64,000 nt of DNA from Isoptericola sp. BMS4 (GTDB lineage: Bacteria; Actinomycetota; Actinomycetes; Actinomycetales; Cellulomonadaceae): positions 372,001 to 436,000 of the forward strand of contig NZ_SIRP01000001.1 of the NCBI RefSeq assembly GCF_011634835.1, in the 5' to 3' direction. Made by a program: the position numbers and the translations under genes. The notes below the pieces were generated by a model. The model did not search any database. It was given only the letters and a program-made list of their open reading frames with translations, and had not been told where the DNA came from. Shown in pieces: positions 62,601 through 64,000 of the stretch (position 1 is its first letter; every line of letters starts with the position of its first letter).

Positions 62601-62636
62601 ACCCTGAGTCAGGCAAGATTGCCTGTCAAGATTGCA
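62601..62636 (-). promoter_or_regulatory. Promoter and candidate operator of locus 3
   Basis: TTGACA (62629-62624), 17 bp, CAGGGT (62606-62601) on the minus strand. The octamer CAAGATTG occurs twice on the plus strand (62614-62621 and 62627-62634), 13 bp apart, one within the inverted repeat GGCAA-GA-TTGCC (62612-62623). They overlap the -35 and the spacer. The regulator is not in the window. Confidence 0.5.
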
Positions 62637-62639
62637 CGT

Positions 62640-64000
62640 CTAGTTGTTATGCCATCGAATCTCGAGGGCCTCGAAGAGCCCCACGGCCGGGGTGCGGACG
62701 ACGACGTCCGCCCCGTCGAGGGCCCAGGACAGCTCGCTCCCGGCGACCCGCGCCCGGACGGCGACGGGCTCGCCGCGGGCGGGCACGCGCAGCGTCCCGG
62801 CCCCGATCTCGAGCGGCGCGGTGAAGCGCTGCGGGGCGTCACCGGAACGGTTGAGCAGGTGGACCACCGTGCTCCGGCCGGTGCTCCCGGGGACGACCTG
62901 GAGCTGGGCGGGCAGGTCGGTGTCCACCCGCAGCCCCGGCCCGGCCAGGGCCAGGAGCCGCGCGACGAAGGCGTCGCGGGCGCGGCTCAGCCCGAGCTCG
63001 CGGTACACCAGCCCCGGACGCCAGGGCACCAGGGCCAGGCGCCCGCCCCCCACGGCCCCCGACACCCAGCCGGGGTGCGGGGTCGCCGCGTGCCCGTAGC
63101 ACTTCTCCGGCGGCCCGTAGAGGGCACGCCCCACGGCGTGCCAGCCGGTCTCGGCCTCCGGCCCGGGGGCGAGCACCCGGAAGGGCCCGACGACCGGCAG
63201 CAGGTCGCCGCCGTCGGGGCCGGTGGGCAGGTGCAGCGAGCGCACCGACTCCTCCGTGGCGTACACGGCCGTCTCCCGGGCCACGGCCTCCGCGCCGTGG
63301 ACCTGCGGTGCGCCGTCGGACCAGCCCGAGTCGCCGGTGGCCACGACCGTGCCTCCGGCGGCGAGCACCGCCTCCACGGCCGCGAGCTCCCCGGGGGCGA
63401 GGACGCCGACGTCCGGGAGCACGATGAGCGCGTAGCGGTCGGGGGCCAGACCGGCGAGGCGGTCCTGACGGACGACGTCGAAGGGCACGTGCGACTCGAG
63501 CAGGCCGAGGTACAGGCCCTGGAACTCCGCGGTGCGGCGCGCACCCTGTGCCGCGCCGTCGCCCGAGCCCCGGACCAGCGCGACGCGGGCCGTCGAGACG
63601 AGGCCGGCGTAGAGGTCGGCGTTGTCGCGGTGGAAGCGGGTGACCTCCCCGCCGACGCGCAGCGCCTCGAACGGGCTGTCGGCCGGCGTCCCCATCACGT
63701 AGGTGGACGGCTGTGCGCCGTGGGCGACCGCCTGCAGCAGGTGCTGCGCGAAGTGGTGGGGGTCCTCGCCGGCCCAGCGGTAGGGCATGTCGACGAAGCC
63801 GACCGCGTTGACGAAGACGGGCCGCCCGTCGTCGCCCGAGCGCGCGGCGCTGACCGCCTCAGCCGTCCTGTGGTGCCACAGCGGCCGCCCGACCGCGTTG
63901 TTGGCCTCGTGGAACGTGACGTCCGCACGGTCGCCCAGGACGAGGGCGACGTCGGGCGCCAGGTCCCGGATGTGCGCGCGCAGCCGGGCGTGCAGGTCGT
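62640..64000 (-). CDS. Hydrolase-like protein with a glutamine-amidotransferase-like (trimerisation) domain, truncated at the right edge
   Basis: At least 452 residues on the minus strand, open to the window edge. The reading frame includes FHEANNAVGRPLWHHRTAE. A VFVNAVGFVDMPYRW segment is followed by a class I glutamine-amidotransferase-like domain (ALIVLPDVGVLAPGELAAVEAVLAAGGTVVATG). A beta-rich C terminus ends LEIRWHNN. The arrangement resembles the catalytic and trimerisation domains of GH42-like or GHL6-type hydrolases. No catalytic residue pair can be assigned. The missing N terminus might settle the family. It lies just upstream of the binding-protein operon. Confidence 0.6.
   Translation of the reverse strand, partial: DLHARLRAHIRDLAPDVALVLGDRADVTFHEANNAVGRPLWHHRTAEAVSAARSGDDGRPVFVNAVGFVDMPYRWAGEDPHHFAQHLLQAVAHGAQPSTYVMGTPADSPFEALRVGGEVTRFHRDNADLYAGLVSTARVALVRGSGDGAAQGARRTAEFQGLYLGLLESHVPFDVVRQDRLAGLAPDRYALIVLPDVGVLAPGELAAVEAVLAAGGTVVATGDSGWSDGAPQVHGAEAVARETAVYATEESVRSLHLPTGPDGGDLLPVVGPFRVLAPGPEAETGWHAVGRALYGPPEKCYGHAATPHPGWVSGAVGGGRLALVPWRPGLVYRELGLSRARDAFVARLLALAGPGLRVDTDLPAQLQVVPGSTGRSTVVHLLNRSGDAPQRFTAPLEIGAGTLRVPARGEPVAVRARVAGSELSWALDGADVVVRTPAVGLFEALEIRWHNN

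Overview
This 64 kb window is very GC-rich, with dense coding, GTG starts and short ATGA/GTGA gene overlaps. It comes from a high-GC actinobacterium. The gene content (glycoside hydrolases, several carbohydrate ABC importers each with a LacI-type regulator, SdhAB, NYN and DUF6328 proteins) suggests the Cellulomonas/Cellulosimicrobium/Isoptericola part of the Micrococcales. That placement is inferred from content, not from a marker gene. No rRNA, tRNA, CRISPR array, transposase or prophage was seen.

0-15 kb: the end of sdhA with sdhB, a low-molecular-weight phosphatase, a GNAT acetyltransferase, and a D-amino-acid cluster (D-aminoacylase, D-serine-dehydratase-like PLP enzyme, divergent RidA). 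Then come Nif3-like, acetyltransferase, HAD and DUF1992 genes, a Phd/VapC-type toxin-antitoxin pair, an aminotransferase, an EEP-family hydrolase, small membrane proteins and a LysR regulator. 15-20.5 kb: a tandem glycine riboswitch drives gcvP-gcvT-gcvH; gcvP carries an in-frame 103-bp palindrome. 20.6-31.6 kb: a stand-alone LuxR helix-turn-helix protein, Nudix, P-loop kinase, a 974-residue FAD/Fe-S dehydrogenase, a divergent EamA/MarR pair with twin operators, a 1356-residue secreted two-enzyme protein, and hsp20 under a CIRCE element.

31.6-45.9 kb: a decayed stretch, an EF-G-binding-type FBP protein, the metF-metE operon behind an S-box (SAM-I) riboswitch, a quinone-oxidoreductase-like enzyme, an NYN-LOTUS RNA-binding protein, a hydrolase/TetR pair with twin operators, an acyltransferase, a two-component system, and an NmrA-type gene with a SoxR-like box. 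45.9-64 kb is a carbohydrate island with three loci. Locus 1 has two Gfo/Idh/MocA oxidoreductases, a LacI regulator and an orphan solute-binding protein whose permeases are reduced to stubs. Locus 2 has a binding protein, two permeases, a LacI regulator and a GH2 enzyme. Locus 3 has a truncated hydrolase-like gene, a binding protein, two permeases and a 2-hydroxyacid dehydrogenase. No ABC ATPase is encoded in the window, so a shared ATPase elsewhere is likely.

Two features run through the window. First, at least three families of large perfect or near-perfect palindromes, two copies each, all sit 5-35 nt past a stop codon, and one family shows compensatory base changes. Second, about 17 genes have a -10-like hexamer ending 6-7 nt before the start codon and no Shine-Dalgarno, which points to leaderless transcripts.
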